From Lampropedia hyalina DSM 16112 (lineage in GTDB: Bacteria; Pseudomonadota; Gammaproteobacteria; Burkholderiales; Burkholderiaceae_C): 64,000 bases of DNA. The position numbers were made by a program, and so were the translations under genes. This document shows positions 34,425 through 42,540 of the stretch, piece after piece. Positions within the stretch are counted from its first letter, which is position 1. Every line of letters begins with the position of its first letter. The stretch covers positions 62,001 through 126,000 of the forward strand of contig NZ_FQUZ01000007.1 in the NCBI RefSeq assembly GCF_900129055.1, given 5' to 3'. The notes under the pieces were generated by a model. That model was not told the origin of the DNA. It did not search any database and saw only the letters and a list, made by a program, of their open reading frames with translations.

Positions 34425-34685
34425 TCAGATTCTGCGCCCGGCCTTGAACAGGATGTAGCCCGCGCACAGGCCCGCCAGCAGGATGACCCATGCCAGCACC
34501 GGGGCGACCATGTCGATGGCAGAGCCATGCGGTGGAAAGGCAAAGAACAGCATCCGAAACTTGAGAAAGAACACGCCACAGGCCAGCCACACGGCAGGCC
34601 CAAGGGCGCGCTTGAAAAAACCTGGTGCAAACAGGGCCAGCAGGGGAGTGAGCACCACCAGCAGCAGAATCAGCGTTTTCAGCAT
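34425..34685 (-). CDS. Small hydrophobic membrane protein
   Basis: 86 residues with three hydrophobic segments (LKTLILLLVVLTPLLALFAP; PAVWLACGVFFLKF; VAPVLAWVILLAGLCAGYIL). No family recognised. The ATG at 34685 was chosen because the preceding in-frame residues are antisense to nothing conserved and not membrane-like. It starts 10 bases after the ricin-type gene ends and is likely co-transcribed with it. Confidence 0.6.
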   Translation of the reverse strand: MLKTLILLLVVLTPLLALFAPGFFKRALGPAVWLACGVFFLKFRMLFFAFPPHGSAIDMVAPVLAWVILLAGLCAGYILFKAGRRI

Positions 34686-34695
34686 GGGGCGGTTT

Positions 34696-35286
34696 TCAGG
34701 GCGATGGCACGGTGAAACGCCATTGCGAGTGGGACAGGGGCGCGGTGTCGCACGTTTGCAGGAACAGCGCGCGCCAGCGGTGGGTGGCTTCAAATGTGGA
34801 GTCGGATGCGGTGCTGACGGTCAGGCACAGCCCGGAGCCTGCCAGTTCGATGCGGCCATCGGTGCGGTGCACAAAGCGTTGCAGCGTTTCGGCTTCCAGG
34901 AACGGGGAGCGTTCGCCACAGCCGCGCGGCATGAGTGCGGCACCGGGCAGGGCGCGCCGGTTGATGCCTGCTGCGGTGGCGCAGACGTTGTAGGCGGGAA
35001 AGCGGATGCGGCCATTGGACTCGAACACCACGGCTTCGTCGGCATACAGGCCGGGCTTGCAGTTGTGTGCACTCAATGGCATGTCGAACCGGATGTGCCT
35101 GCCCGAGCCGAGAATGTCCAGGCAGTAGCCGTCCTGGGGACGATCCAGGTCGTTCACCAGCCGCAAATGTCCGGGGGCGGTGGTGTCGTCGGCAGTGGCG
35201 GGTTCGGCTAGGGCAGAGGCAGAGGCATTGGCCAGGGCCAGCAGACCCAGGGTGGTCAGGCGGCAGGCAAGATGGAGCAGGGGCAT
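34696..35286 (-). CDS. Secreted ricin-type beta-trefoil-like protein
   Basis: 196 residues with a signal peptide (MPLLHLACRLTTLGLLALAN, cleaved near ALAEP). The mature protein shows the repeated trefoil pattern: GYCLDILGSG, NGRIRFPAYNVCATA, DGRIELAGSGLCLTV and a terminal HSQWRF (QxW type). Six cysteines could form disulfides. Ricin-type domains bind sugars, so a carbohydrate-binding or envelope role is possible. No catalytic domain is attached. Confidence 0.65.
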   Translation of the reverse strand: MPLLHLACRLTTLGLLALANASASALAEPATADDTTAPGHLRLVNDLDRPQDGYCLDILGSGRHIRFDMPLSAHNCKPGLYADEAVVFESNGRIRFPAYNVCATAAGINRRALPGAALMPRGCGERSPFLEAETLQRFVHRTDGRIELAGSGLCLTVSTASDSTFEATHRWRALFLQTCDTAPLSHSQWRFTVPSP

Positions 35287-35366
35287 GGCAGATGGGGCAG
35301 GCGGTGGCGGGAGTTCCGAATATACGCCTACTGTACGCGCTTGGTGAATTGCCCCCGCTGTGTCAT

Positions 35367-35400
35367 GGATCGTTCCTGCGCGGGAGCGCAGGAACGATCC
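35367..35400. repeat. Perfect hairpin repeat (family 3)
   Basis: GGATCGTTCCTGCGC-GGGA-GCGCAGGAACGATCC: 15-base perfect arms around four bases, in the 271-base gap between the NRPS stop and the ricin-type gene. The arms match those at 22531-22607 and 32037-32089. Nothing else is recognised in this gap. Confidence 0.85.
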
Positions 35401-35557
35401 ATTCGTGTCGGTTTCGCAAGCTGCCATGCCATTCAAGTCAGGGTTATCCACAATATGTGTGGATAAGCTTGTGGGCAAGCCTGTTTTCTGCAAGAGCTTG
35501 CCCAGTGGGCGGATTGACCTGCCTAATAAACAGTCAGGAGCCTGCCATGGCGGGGTT

Positions 35558-38500
35558 CTATGGGAACACCAGTTGCTGTGCCAGCAGGGTGCTGGCTTCT
35601 GCGCCCGTCAGTTGCGAGTGCAGGAATGGCACTTCCAGCGGGGTCAGGCTGTCGGCATGGCCTTGCCACAGGCTGGCCTGTAGATGGGGCTTGCTGGCGT
35701 GGTCCTTGCCTGCGCGAATGTGCGTGAGTGTGCCGGGGTAGTGGCGGTGGTGGTGCTGGCGGATGAGGCGGTTGGTGTCGGTGACGACGCGCACCACGCC
35801 AGTCAGTGCGGCATCGGGCAGGTGGCCCAGTGCGGTGTCGCCCGTGCGCAGGAAGGCGATGACTTTCTCTTGCGTGTCCAGTTCCGGATGGCCTTCGGGG
35901 TCGTAGCCTGCAATGGCCAGCAGGGCGCGCAGGGCCTGGATGGGTGTGGGTTCTGGCTCGGCCCGCCAGACTTCGGCGGGGTAGGAGTCGAGCATGGCGA
36001 CGAGGCCGACGCGGTGGCCGGTGTGGGCCAGTTCGACGGCCATGGCCTGGGCAATGATGCCGCCGACCGACCAGCCGAGCAGGTGCACGGGGCCATCGGG
36101 CTGGATGTCCCGCACGCGCTGTGCGTACTGGCGCGCCAGTGCGTCGATGCTGTCGGGCAGGGCATTGGCGGGGTCAAGGGCGGGCGATTGCAGGCCATAG
36201 ACGCTGCGCGCGCCTTGCGGCGACAGGGCCAGTGCCCGCGCCAGATGGCGGTAGCCCCAGCAGATGCCGCCCGCCGGGTGGATGACGAACAGCGGGGCCT
36301 GGCTGGCATCGGCACTGGCGAGTTGGATGACGGGGGCGAGGCCGCTGTCGAAGCTGACTTTTTCGTCGTCGATGAGGGCTGCCAGTGCGCCGATGGCCGG
36401 GTGGGCGAACAGGCTGCCCAGGCCGGGATTGCGCTGCCATTCTTCCTGGATGCGCAGCAGCAGTTGCACGGCGGAAAGGGAGTCGCCGCCGAGGCTGAAG
36501 AAGTCGCTGTCGGCATCGATGCGGTTCACGGGCTGTTGCAGCAGTTCGGCGAACAGGGTTGCGAGTGTGCGCTCGGTGGCAGTGTGCAGCGGGCGGCCCG
36601 CCACGGCATCGAACCGGGGGGCGGGCAGGGCACGGCGGTCGAGTTTGCCATTGCTGGTGACGGGCCAGTCGTTCAGTTCGACGATGGCACTGGGGACCAT
36701 GTAATCGGGCACATGGCTGGCAATGTGCTGGCGCAGGGCGTGGGCATCGTAGCCCTGGCCCGGCTGCACATAGGCCACGAGTTTCCTGTCGCCCGCGCGG
36801 TCTTCGCGCACGATGACGCCGCCGCGCTCGATCATGCCGCTGCCCTGCATGGCGGCTTCGATTTCGCCCAGTTCGATGCGCAGGCCGCGCAGTTTCACCT
36901 GGTGGTCGCTGCGGCCGATGTACTCCACCGCGCCATCGGGTCGCCAGCGGGCGATGTCGCCGGTCTTGTAGATGCGCTCGCCCGGCAGGTGCGGGTCGGG
37001 CAGGAAGGCGGCACGGGTGAGGTCATCGCGGCCCAGGTAGCCGCGTGCCAGTTGTACGCCGCCCAGGTAGAGGTCGCCCGCCACGCCGGGGGGCAGGGCG
37101 CGCAGTTGCGCATCGAGCACATACAGGCGGGTGTTCCAGACCGGCAGGCCAATGGGCACGGGGCGCGAATGGTCGCTGGCACTGGCGGGCCAGTAGCTGA
37201 CATCGACGGCGGCTTCGGTGGGGCCGTAGAGGTTGTGCAGTTCGCTGTGCAGGGTGGTGTGCAGACGGTCGCGCAGGTCGGCGGGCAGTTCTTCGCCGCT
37301 GGTGAAGATACGCTGCATGCGAATGCCGCGTGCAGAGGGTTCGGCCAGAAATGCCGCGAGCATGGAGGGCACGAAATGGCAGGTGCTGATGCGCTGCTGG
37401 CGGATGATGCGGGCCAGCCAGGCCGGGTCGCGGTGCGCGTCGGGCGAGGCGACCACGAGGGTGCAGCCGCTCAGGAAGGGCAGGAAGAACTCCCACACCG
37501 AGACATCGAAGGTGGCCGGGGTTTTTTGCAAGATGCGGTCGCTGGCATCGAAGCCATAGTGCTGACGCATCCACTCCAGCCGGTTCACGATGGACTGGTG
37601 CTCGATCATCACGCCCTTGGGTTCGCCGGTGGAGCCGGATGTGTAGATGACGTAGGCGAGATGGTGGGGGGCGGGCGCACCGGGCAGGCTGGCGGTGCTG
37701 GCCGGTTGCGTGGGCCAGTCGGCAGGGGCTAGTTGCGGCAGGTGCGCGGGCAGCAGATGGCCGTCATGGCCGTGGATGAGTGCGCACAGGGGCTGTGCCA
37801 GTTGCACCACCCGCGCCAGCCGTTCGGGCGGGTTCTGCAAGTCCAGCGGCAGGTAGGCTCCTCCGGCGCGGATGACGGCGAGCAGGGCGATCACCAGCTC
37901 CAGCGAGCGCGGCAGCGCGACGGCCACCAGGGTGTCATGGCCCACGCCGCGCTGTTGCAGGGCGTGCGCCAGTGCGCGGCTGCGCTGCTCCAGTTCGGCG
38001 TAGCTGAGCACCTGACCATCGAATTCCAGCGCGGGGGCATCGGGGGTGTAGCGCATTTGCGCTTCGATCAACGCCACCAGCGTGGTATGCGGCACGGGGT
38101 GGGCGGTGGCATTGACATCGAACAGGTAGCGTTGGGCTTCGGCGGTGGTGGCCAGCGGGATGTCGTCCACGGTGTGGGCGTTCAGGGCTGCGGCCACGAA
38201 GGCTTCGATGCGCTGCAAATGCGCCTGTACGGTGGGCCGGTCGTAGAGGTTCGGGTTGGCCTCGATTTCCAGTTCCAGCGCGTCGGTGGCATTGCCGCGA
38301 AAGCCGATGGTGATGTCGTCGATGGGGCCGGTGCCGAGGATTTCCAGCCGTGCTTGCAGGCCGGGCAGGTGGATGGGCTGGTAGAAGGGTTGCACGTTGA
38401 TGAGCGCGCCATACAGACGGCGGTTGCCGCCCAGCAAGCCCAGGTCGCGGCGCAACTGCTCGCTGCGGTAACGCCCGTGGCGGCGCGCGCGGGTCTGGGC

Positions 38501-39496
38501 GCGGGCCATGTTGTGCAGATGCTCCGTGAGGGCTTGCCCGGCCGGGGCGGCCACGCGCAGGGGCAGCACGTTCATCACCATTGCAGGCACACGGGCACTG
38601 GCACTGCCCAGCCGCCCCATGTAGGGCACGCCCACGATGGTTTCTTCCACACCCGCCACGCGCTGGCAGTAGAGGGCGGTGATGGCGGTGAGCACGTCCG
38701 GCCAGGGAATGTCCACCCGCGCGGCAAAGGCCAGCAGGGCTTCGCGCCAGGCGGCAGGCAGTGGCTGGCGCAGGTGGTGGCAGGTGTGCGCGCTGCTGGC
38801 CTTGCCGCTTTGCTGCTGGGCCATTCCGGCCACTTCGGTGGGGGTCTGGAAGAGTTCCTGCCAGTAGGCGGCATCCTTGCGGCGTTTGTCGCTGGCGCGG
38901 TAAGCCGCGTCTTCCTGCATCACGGCATCCAGTGCGCCCAAGGCTGCGGCAGGCGTGGCGGATGGGGCCGTTTCGCCATCGGGCGAGGGCAGGGCCTGGG
39001 CGTACAGGGCGGCCACGCGGCTTTCCCACAGGGCCATGCCGTAGCCGTCGGCACAGAGGTGGTGGGCACGCTGGTACCAGACGGCGTGGTTTTCTGCCAG
39101 CAGGTACAGGCATTGGCGCGCCAGCGCGTCGCGGGTGGGATTCAGCGGCGTTTGCATGTCGGCCTGCATGGCGGTCTGTGCGGCCTGTACCGGGTCGGCC
39201 AGGTGGCGCAGGTCGATGACTTCCAGCCGTGGCACAAAGCCTGGCTCCAGCCGCTGCGCCACACCGCTGGCGGTGTCGCGGAAGTGCAGGCCCAGCGATT
39301 GCGCTTCTTCGGCAGCCTGGTTGGCGGCCTGCTCGAAGGCGGCCTGATGCAGCGGCCCTTGCAACCACAGCGCGTGGCCGGTGTTGAAGCTGGGGTTCTG
39401 TGGGTCGAGCTGCTGCGCGTACCACAGGCCGGACTGGGCTTCGGTCAGGGGCCAGAAAACGGGGCGAGGCTGGGAGACGGGGGCTGCTGGGGGCAT
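35558..39496 (-). CDS. EntF-like non-ribosomal peptide synthetase (C-A-T-TE), probably serine-activating
   Basis: 1312 residues, close to EntF (1293). Condensation domain, about 15-440, has RAHHLCADGYGM (HHxxxDG). The adenylation domain, about 465-960, has YTSGSTGEPKGVM, FDVSVWEFFLPF, CHFVPSML, FTSGEELP and LYGPTEAAVDVSYW; these pocket segments resemble EntF, which activates serine. The carrier domain has FFSLGGDSLSAVQLL (Ser for phosphopantetheine), and the thioesterase has GWSVGGIIAQAMA. EntF joins aryl-Ser units and cyclises a trilactone. Here only a separate carrier protein is nearby; no entA/B/C/E or siderophore transporter genes are in the window. The ATG at 39496 was chosen. Confidence 0.9.
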   Translation of the reverse strand: MPPAAPVSQPRPVFWPLTEAQSGLWYAQQLDPQNPSFNTGHALWLQGPLHQAAFEQAANQAAEEAQSLGLHFRDTASGVAQRLEPGFVPRLEVIDLRHLADPVQAAQTAMQADMQTPLNPTRDALARQCLYLLAENHAVWYQRAHHLCADGYGMALWESRVAALYAQALPSPDGETAPSATPAAALGALDAVMQEDAAYRASDKRRKDAAYWQELFQTPTEVAGMAQQQSGKASSAHTCHHLRQPLPAAWREALLAFAARVDIPWPDVLTAITALYCQRVAGVEETIVGVPYMGRLGSASARVPAMVMNVLPLRVAAPAGQALTEHLHNMARAQTRARRHGRYRSEQLRRDLGLLGGNRRLYGALINVQPFYQPIHLPGLQARLEILGTGPIDDITIGFRGNATDALELEIEANPNLYDRPTVQAHLQRIEAFVAAALNAHTVDDIPLATTAEAQRYLFDVNATAHPVPHTTLVALIEAQMRYTPDAPALEFDGQVLSYAELEQRSRALAHALQQRGVGHDTLVAVALPRSLELVIALLAVIRAGGAYLPLDLQNPPERLARVVQLAQPLCALIHGHDGHLLPAHLPQLAPADWPTQPASTASLPGAPAPHHLAYVIYTSGSTGEPKGVMIEHQSIVNRLEWMRQHYGFDASDRILQKTPATFDVSVWEFFLPFLSGCTLVVASPDAHRDPAWLARIIRQQRISTCHFVPSMLAAFLAEPSARGIRMQRIFTSGEELPADLRDRLHTTLHSELHNLYGPTEAAVDVSYWPASASDHSRPVPIGLPVWNTRLYVLDAQLRALPPGVAGDLYLGGVQLARGYLGRDDLTRAAFLPDPHLPGERIYKTGDIARWRPDGAVEYIGRSDHQVKLRGLRIELGEIEAAMQGSGMIERGGVIVREDRAGDRKLVAYVQPGQGYDAHALRQHIASHVPDYMVPSAIVELNDWPVTSNGKLDRRALPAPRFDAVAGRPLHTATERTLATLFAELLQQPVNRIDADSDFFSLGGDSLSAVQLLLRIQEEWQRNPGLGSLFAHPAIGALAALIDDEKVSFDSGLAPVIQLASADASQAPLFVIHPAGGICWGYRHLARALALSPQGARSVYGLQSPALDPANALPDSIDALARQYAQRVRDIQPDGPVHLLGWSVGGIIAQAMAVELAHTGHRVGLVAMLDSYPAEVWRAEPEPTPIQALRALLAIAGYDPEGHPELDTQEKVIAFLRTGDTALGHLPDAALTGVVRVVTDTNRLIRQHHHRHYPGTLTHIRAGKDHASKPHLQASLWQGHADSLTPLEVPFLHSQLTGAEASTLLAQQLVFP

Positions 39497-39634
39497 GGCG
39501 TGCAAGAGGGCAAAGAAGCGGGAGCCGGAATGGACGAGCGCACTGGCGTGCGGTGCGCGGCTTTGTGGCGAGAGGCGGTCTGTTTAGAACAAGTTTACGG
39601 TCTCAGTGCCATGCGGTTCAGTCAAGAAAAGCAC

Positions 39635-39743
39635 CCGTCATTCCCGCGAAAGCGGGAATCCAGTAGCACAACGTATCCGATGGAAAAGCAAGGTGTTCTT
39701 TGGGTATGTCGTCACTGGATTCCGGGTCAGGCCCGGAATGACG
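39635..39743. repeat. Family 1 paired repeat element, copy 4
   Basis: CCGTCATTCCCGCGAAAGCG (from 39635) and an inverted GGATTCCGGGTCAGGCCCGG then AATGACG flank a core with AAAAGCAAGGTGT and GTCGTCACTGGATT. It fills the gap between the NRPS and carrier-protein genes. Confidence 0.8.
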
Positions 39744-39785
39744 ATGCCACTGGTACGGCATCGCCCTGAAATCGTGAACGCGTTC

Positions 39786-40046
39786 TTATGCCTGCATCTG
39801 CGCCAGACGCTGTTCTACGACAGACCACCAGCCTTGCAGCGTGGTGTGTTCGGCGATTTCCGAAAAGTCCAGTCCGATGCCGCTCTCGTTCCAGCGCACC
39901 AGCAGGTTGAGCACGCGCATGGAGTCCAGCCCGAGATCCATCAGGTTGTCGTCCAGGGCGATGTCTTCGGGTTGTTCATGCACCATGCGGGCAATGTCGG
40001 CACGCATTTGTTCCAGCGTGAGGGGCGAGGCGGGGGAGATGGTCAT
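39786..40046 (-). CDS. Stand-alone aryl/peptidyl carrier protein
   Basis: 86 residues. NLMDLGLDSMRVLNLLVRWN holds the phosphopantetheine serine (GLDS), and the following SGIGLDFSEIAEHTTLQGWW resembles the aryl-carrier domain of EntB (GLDSxRxxxLxxRW...DFxxLA...W). It probably loads an acyl or aryl group for the condensation domain of the EntF-like synthetase 290 bases downstream. The adenylating enzyme that would charge it is not in the window. A family 1 repeat separates the two genes. Confidence 0.8.
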   Translation of the reverse strand: MTISPASPLTLEQMRADIARMVHEQPEDIALDDNLMDLGLDSMRVLNLLVRWNESGIGLDFSEIAEHTTLQGWWSVVEQRLAQMQA

Positions 40047-40105
40047 GGGCAGGGCACTGCAAGAAATGAAAGCCGCCTATTGTGCCAGAACAACAGGAAT
40101 AACTT

Positions 40106-40654
40106 TCATTCAATACTGAGGTCGTGCAGGCCATAGTGCCCGTGCTGGCGGTCGCTGAAAAACCGCTCCAGCGTGATTTGTGTGGTGCGGAATGCAAGCT
40201 CCGACCAGGGGATGTCGGCCTCGGCAAACAGGCGGGCTTCCTGGGTTTCGGGGCCGGGGTGCATGTCCGGGCTGCGCATGTCGGCCCGATAGAACAGATG
40301 CACCTGCCCCACCCGTGGCAGGCTGATGATGGAGAACAAGGCCCCCATGTCGATCTGCACACCCGCTTCTTCGTCGGTTTCACGCGCCGCGCCCTGGGTG
40401 GTGGTCTCGTCCAGCTCCATGAAACCGGCTGGCAGCGTCCACTTGCCCATGCGCGGTTCGATATTGCGCTTGCACAGCAGCACCTTGCCCTCCCAGACAG
40501 GGATGGTGCCTACCACGTTCAGCGGGTTGAGATACTGGATGCTGTGGCAGGCAGGGCAGACGGCGCGGATGCGGGAGTCGCCATCGTCGGGAACGCGATG
40601 CTCCACGGCATGGCCGCAGACGCGGCAGTAGTTGATGGTGTGGCGGGGCTGCAT
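40106..40654 (-). CDS. Nudix hydrolase with N-terminal zinc ribbon
   Basis: 182 residues. An N-terminal zinc ribbon (YCRVCGHAVEH...VCPACHSIQY) is followed by a Nudix domain with GFMELDETTTQGAARETDEE then AGV, matching GX5EX7REUXEEXGU. Proteins of this layout resemble the NADH-pyrophosphatase-like group that hydrolyses ADP-ribose, NADH or FAD. It is separate from the NRPS in function as far as can be seen; 60 bases lie between it and the carrier gene. Confidence 0.85.
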   Translation of the reverse strand: MQPRHTINYCRVCGHAVEHRVPDDGDSRIRAVCPACHSIQYLNPLNVVGTIPVWEGKVLLCKRNIEPRMGKWTLPAGFMELDETTTQGAARETDEEAGVQIDMGALFSIISLPRVGQVHLFYRADMRSPDMHPGPETQEARLFAEADIPWSELAFRTTQITLERFFSDRQHGHYGLHDLSIE

Positions 40655-40686
40655 GGTCAGGAGCGGGGCTGTGATTGAAAGGGATG

Positions 40687-41385
40687 TTACTGCACCTGCA
40701 CGCGCAGTTCGGGCAGGCCGTCGATCTGTGCCTGCATGACATCGCCTGCCACCACCGGGCCTACTCCGGCGGGTGTGCCGGTGAAGATCAGGTCGCCGGG
40801 CTGGAGCGTCCAGCCATTCGAGATGTGCGCGATCACCTCGGCCAGCTTCCAGATCAGCTCCTCGGTGCTGCCCTGTTGTTTTTCCGAGCCATTGACCAGC
40901 AGGCGCACCGAGGCGTTTTCGATGCCGGGCACGGCTTGCCTGGGCAGGATGGGGCCGATCGGGGCACTCTGGTCGAAGCCCTTGGCCAGCGACCAGGGAC
41001 GGCCTGCTTTCTTCAGGCTGGCCTGAATGTCGCGGCGTGTCATGTCCAGCCCTACGGCGTAGCCAAAGACATGCTCCTGTGCCTGCTCGGGCGCAATGTG
41101 CTGGCCGCCCTGGCCGATGGCAATCACCAGTTCCACTTCATGGTGCAGGTCTTGCGTCAGGCTGGGGTAGACGATCTGGCCGGTGCTGCCTTCCGGCACG
41201 AACACGATGCTGTCGGCTGGCTTCATGAAGAAGAACGGGGCTTCGCGGCCACTGGAGCCCATTTCCTGCGCATGTTTGGCGTAGTTCTGCCCCACGCAGT
41301 AGATGCGATGCACCGGAAACAGTTGCTCGCTGGAGTGAATACCGATGGCGGCGGGGGCGGCAGGGGGAAACAGGTAGGAAGGCAT
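40687..41385 (-). CDS. Fumarylacetoacetate hydrolase family protein
   Basis: 232 residues. RIYCVGQNYAKHAQEMGSSG is the standard opening; HHEVELVIAIGQGGQHI holds the metal-binding ExE pair, GYAVGLDMTRRDIQ the next ligand region, and GDLIFTGTPAGVGPV the C-terminal motif. Proteins of this size act as fumarylpyruvate hydrolase or acylpyruvase. The ATG at 41385 is preferred over a TTG five codons upstream. It diverges from pgeF, with 127 bases between. Confidence 0.85.
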   Translation of the reverse strand: MPSYLFPPAAPAAIGIHSSEQLFPVHRIYCVGQNYAKHAQEMGSSGREAPFFFMKPADSIVFVPEGSTGQIVYPSLTQDLHHEVELVIAIGQGGQHIAPEQAQEHVFGYAVGLDMTRRDIQASLKKAGRPWSLAKGFDQSAPIGPILPRQAVPGIENASVRLLVNGSEKQQGSTEELIWKLAEVIAHISNGWTLQPGDLIFTGTPAGVGPVVAGDVMQAQIDGLPELRVQVQ

Positions 41386-41512
41386 GGCAGTGAAAGGCAA
41401 ATCGGGTCAATGAACGGGCAAAACGCCCTACTATACATGGATCGCCCTGACGCTGCGGCCATGTTCATATTCCGCATTCCTGTCATCCTTCATTTGTTTT
41501 TTTCATCGCCCC

Positions 41513-42361
41513 ATGCACCATCTTCTGCCCGAATGGCCCGCCCCTTCATTTGTCAAAAGCCTGTTCACGCTGCGTGGTGGCGGGGTCAGCCAGCCACCGT
41601 TCGATTCGCTGAACCTGGGCGACCATGTGGGTGACATGGCCCAAGCCGTGCAGGCCAATCGCCATCGCCTGCACATGCAGGTGCAGAAGCTGTCGCCGGG
41701 AGCGGGGCGGGCCGTGTTCTTGCAGCAGGTGCATGGTGATGCCGTGGTGCATCTACGGGCAGATACCCCCGATGCCACCGTTGCCGATGCTGCGCTGGCC
41801 ACTGCGCCGGGTGTGGTCTGCACCATCATGGTGGCCGACTGCCTGCCGGTGCTGCTGGCGCACCGTCGCCTGCCGCTGGTGGCCGCTGCCCATGCAGGCT
41901 GGCGTGGATTGGCGGGTGTGCAGGGGCAGGGTGTTTTGGAAAGTACCTGGGCAGCGTGGCAACAGGCAGCATCGACACTGAAACCTGCTGGCGCAGGCGA
42001 GCAGACTGCCCTGGCAGCGGATACGCTGGTCTGGCTGGGGCCGTGCATCGGGCCGCAGGCATTCGAGGTGGGCGAGGCCGTGCATCAGGCCTTTGCCGAT
42101 GCGCCCGCATGTTTTCAGCCCATTGTCGGCCAGAGCGGCAAATGGCTGGCCGATTTGCCCGGACTGGCACGGCAGCGGCTGCACGCAATGGGACTGCGGC
42201 ACATTCATGGCAATGATGGCAGCCCCTCGTGGTGTACCCACAGCAACCCGCAATGGTACTTCTCGCATCGCCGGGATGCAGTGCAAAAAGGCGGCAGCGG
42301 ACGCATGGCCGCCTGCATCTGGCTGGAAGATTCCCCTGCTTCTCCAGCATTGGCTGGGTAA
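41513..42361 (+). CDS. pgeF: Peptidoglycan editing factor PgeF (YfiH/laccase-domain protein)
   Basis: 282 residues. SLFTLRGGGVSQPPFDSLNL opens the family fold; VFLQQVHGDAVV, TIMVADCLPVLLA, AAAHAGWRGLAGV (Cys/His metal ligands) and GPCIGPQAFEVG are all present. The family corrects mis-incorporated amino acids in peptidoglycan precursors in E. coli and has purine nucleoside phosphorylase activity. It lies 179 bases before phaC on the same strand; pgeF is often seen beside PHA or rluD genes in betaproteobacteria. Confidence 0.9.
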   Translation: MHHLLPEWPAPSFVKSLFTLRGGGVSQPPFDSLNLGDHVGDMAQAVQANRHRLHMQVQKLSPGAGRAVFLQQVHGDAVVHLRADTPDATVADAALATAPGVVCTIMVADCLPVLLAHRRLPLVAAAHAGWRGLAGVQGQGVLESTWAAWQQAASTLKPAGAGEQTALAADTLVWLGPCIGPQAFEVGEAVHQAFADAPACFQPIVGQSGKWLADLPGLARQRLHAMGLRHIHGNDGSPSWCTHSNPQWYFSHRRDAVQKGGSGRMAACIWLEDSPASPALAG

Positions 42362-42540
42362 ACCAAGAGATAGATGGATTAGCCCTTGCCTTTGCCTTTT
42401 TCGCCTGGACATTTCGTGTATAAAGACAGCATAAACATCGCACTGCGGTACTGAGGCTGGATGCAGCCCATGTGCAACAGACGTGCCAGCAGCGGTGGCA
42501 ACCAAGACATGGATTGATTCAGAGAAGGAGACGCAACACC

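Noticed and set aside
35684-39769. Two long plus-strand open frames opposite the NRPS
   Set aside because: Antisense shadows of a gene with intact C-A-T-TE motifs; no motifs of their own.
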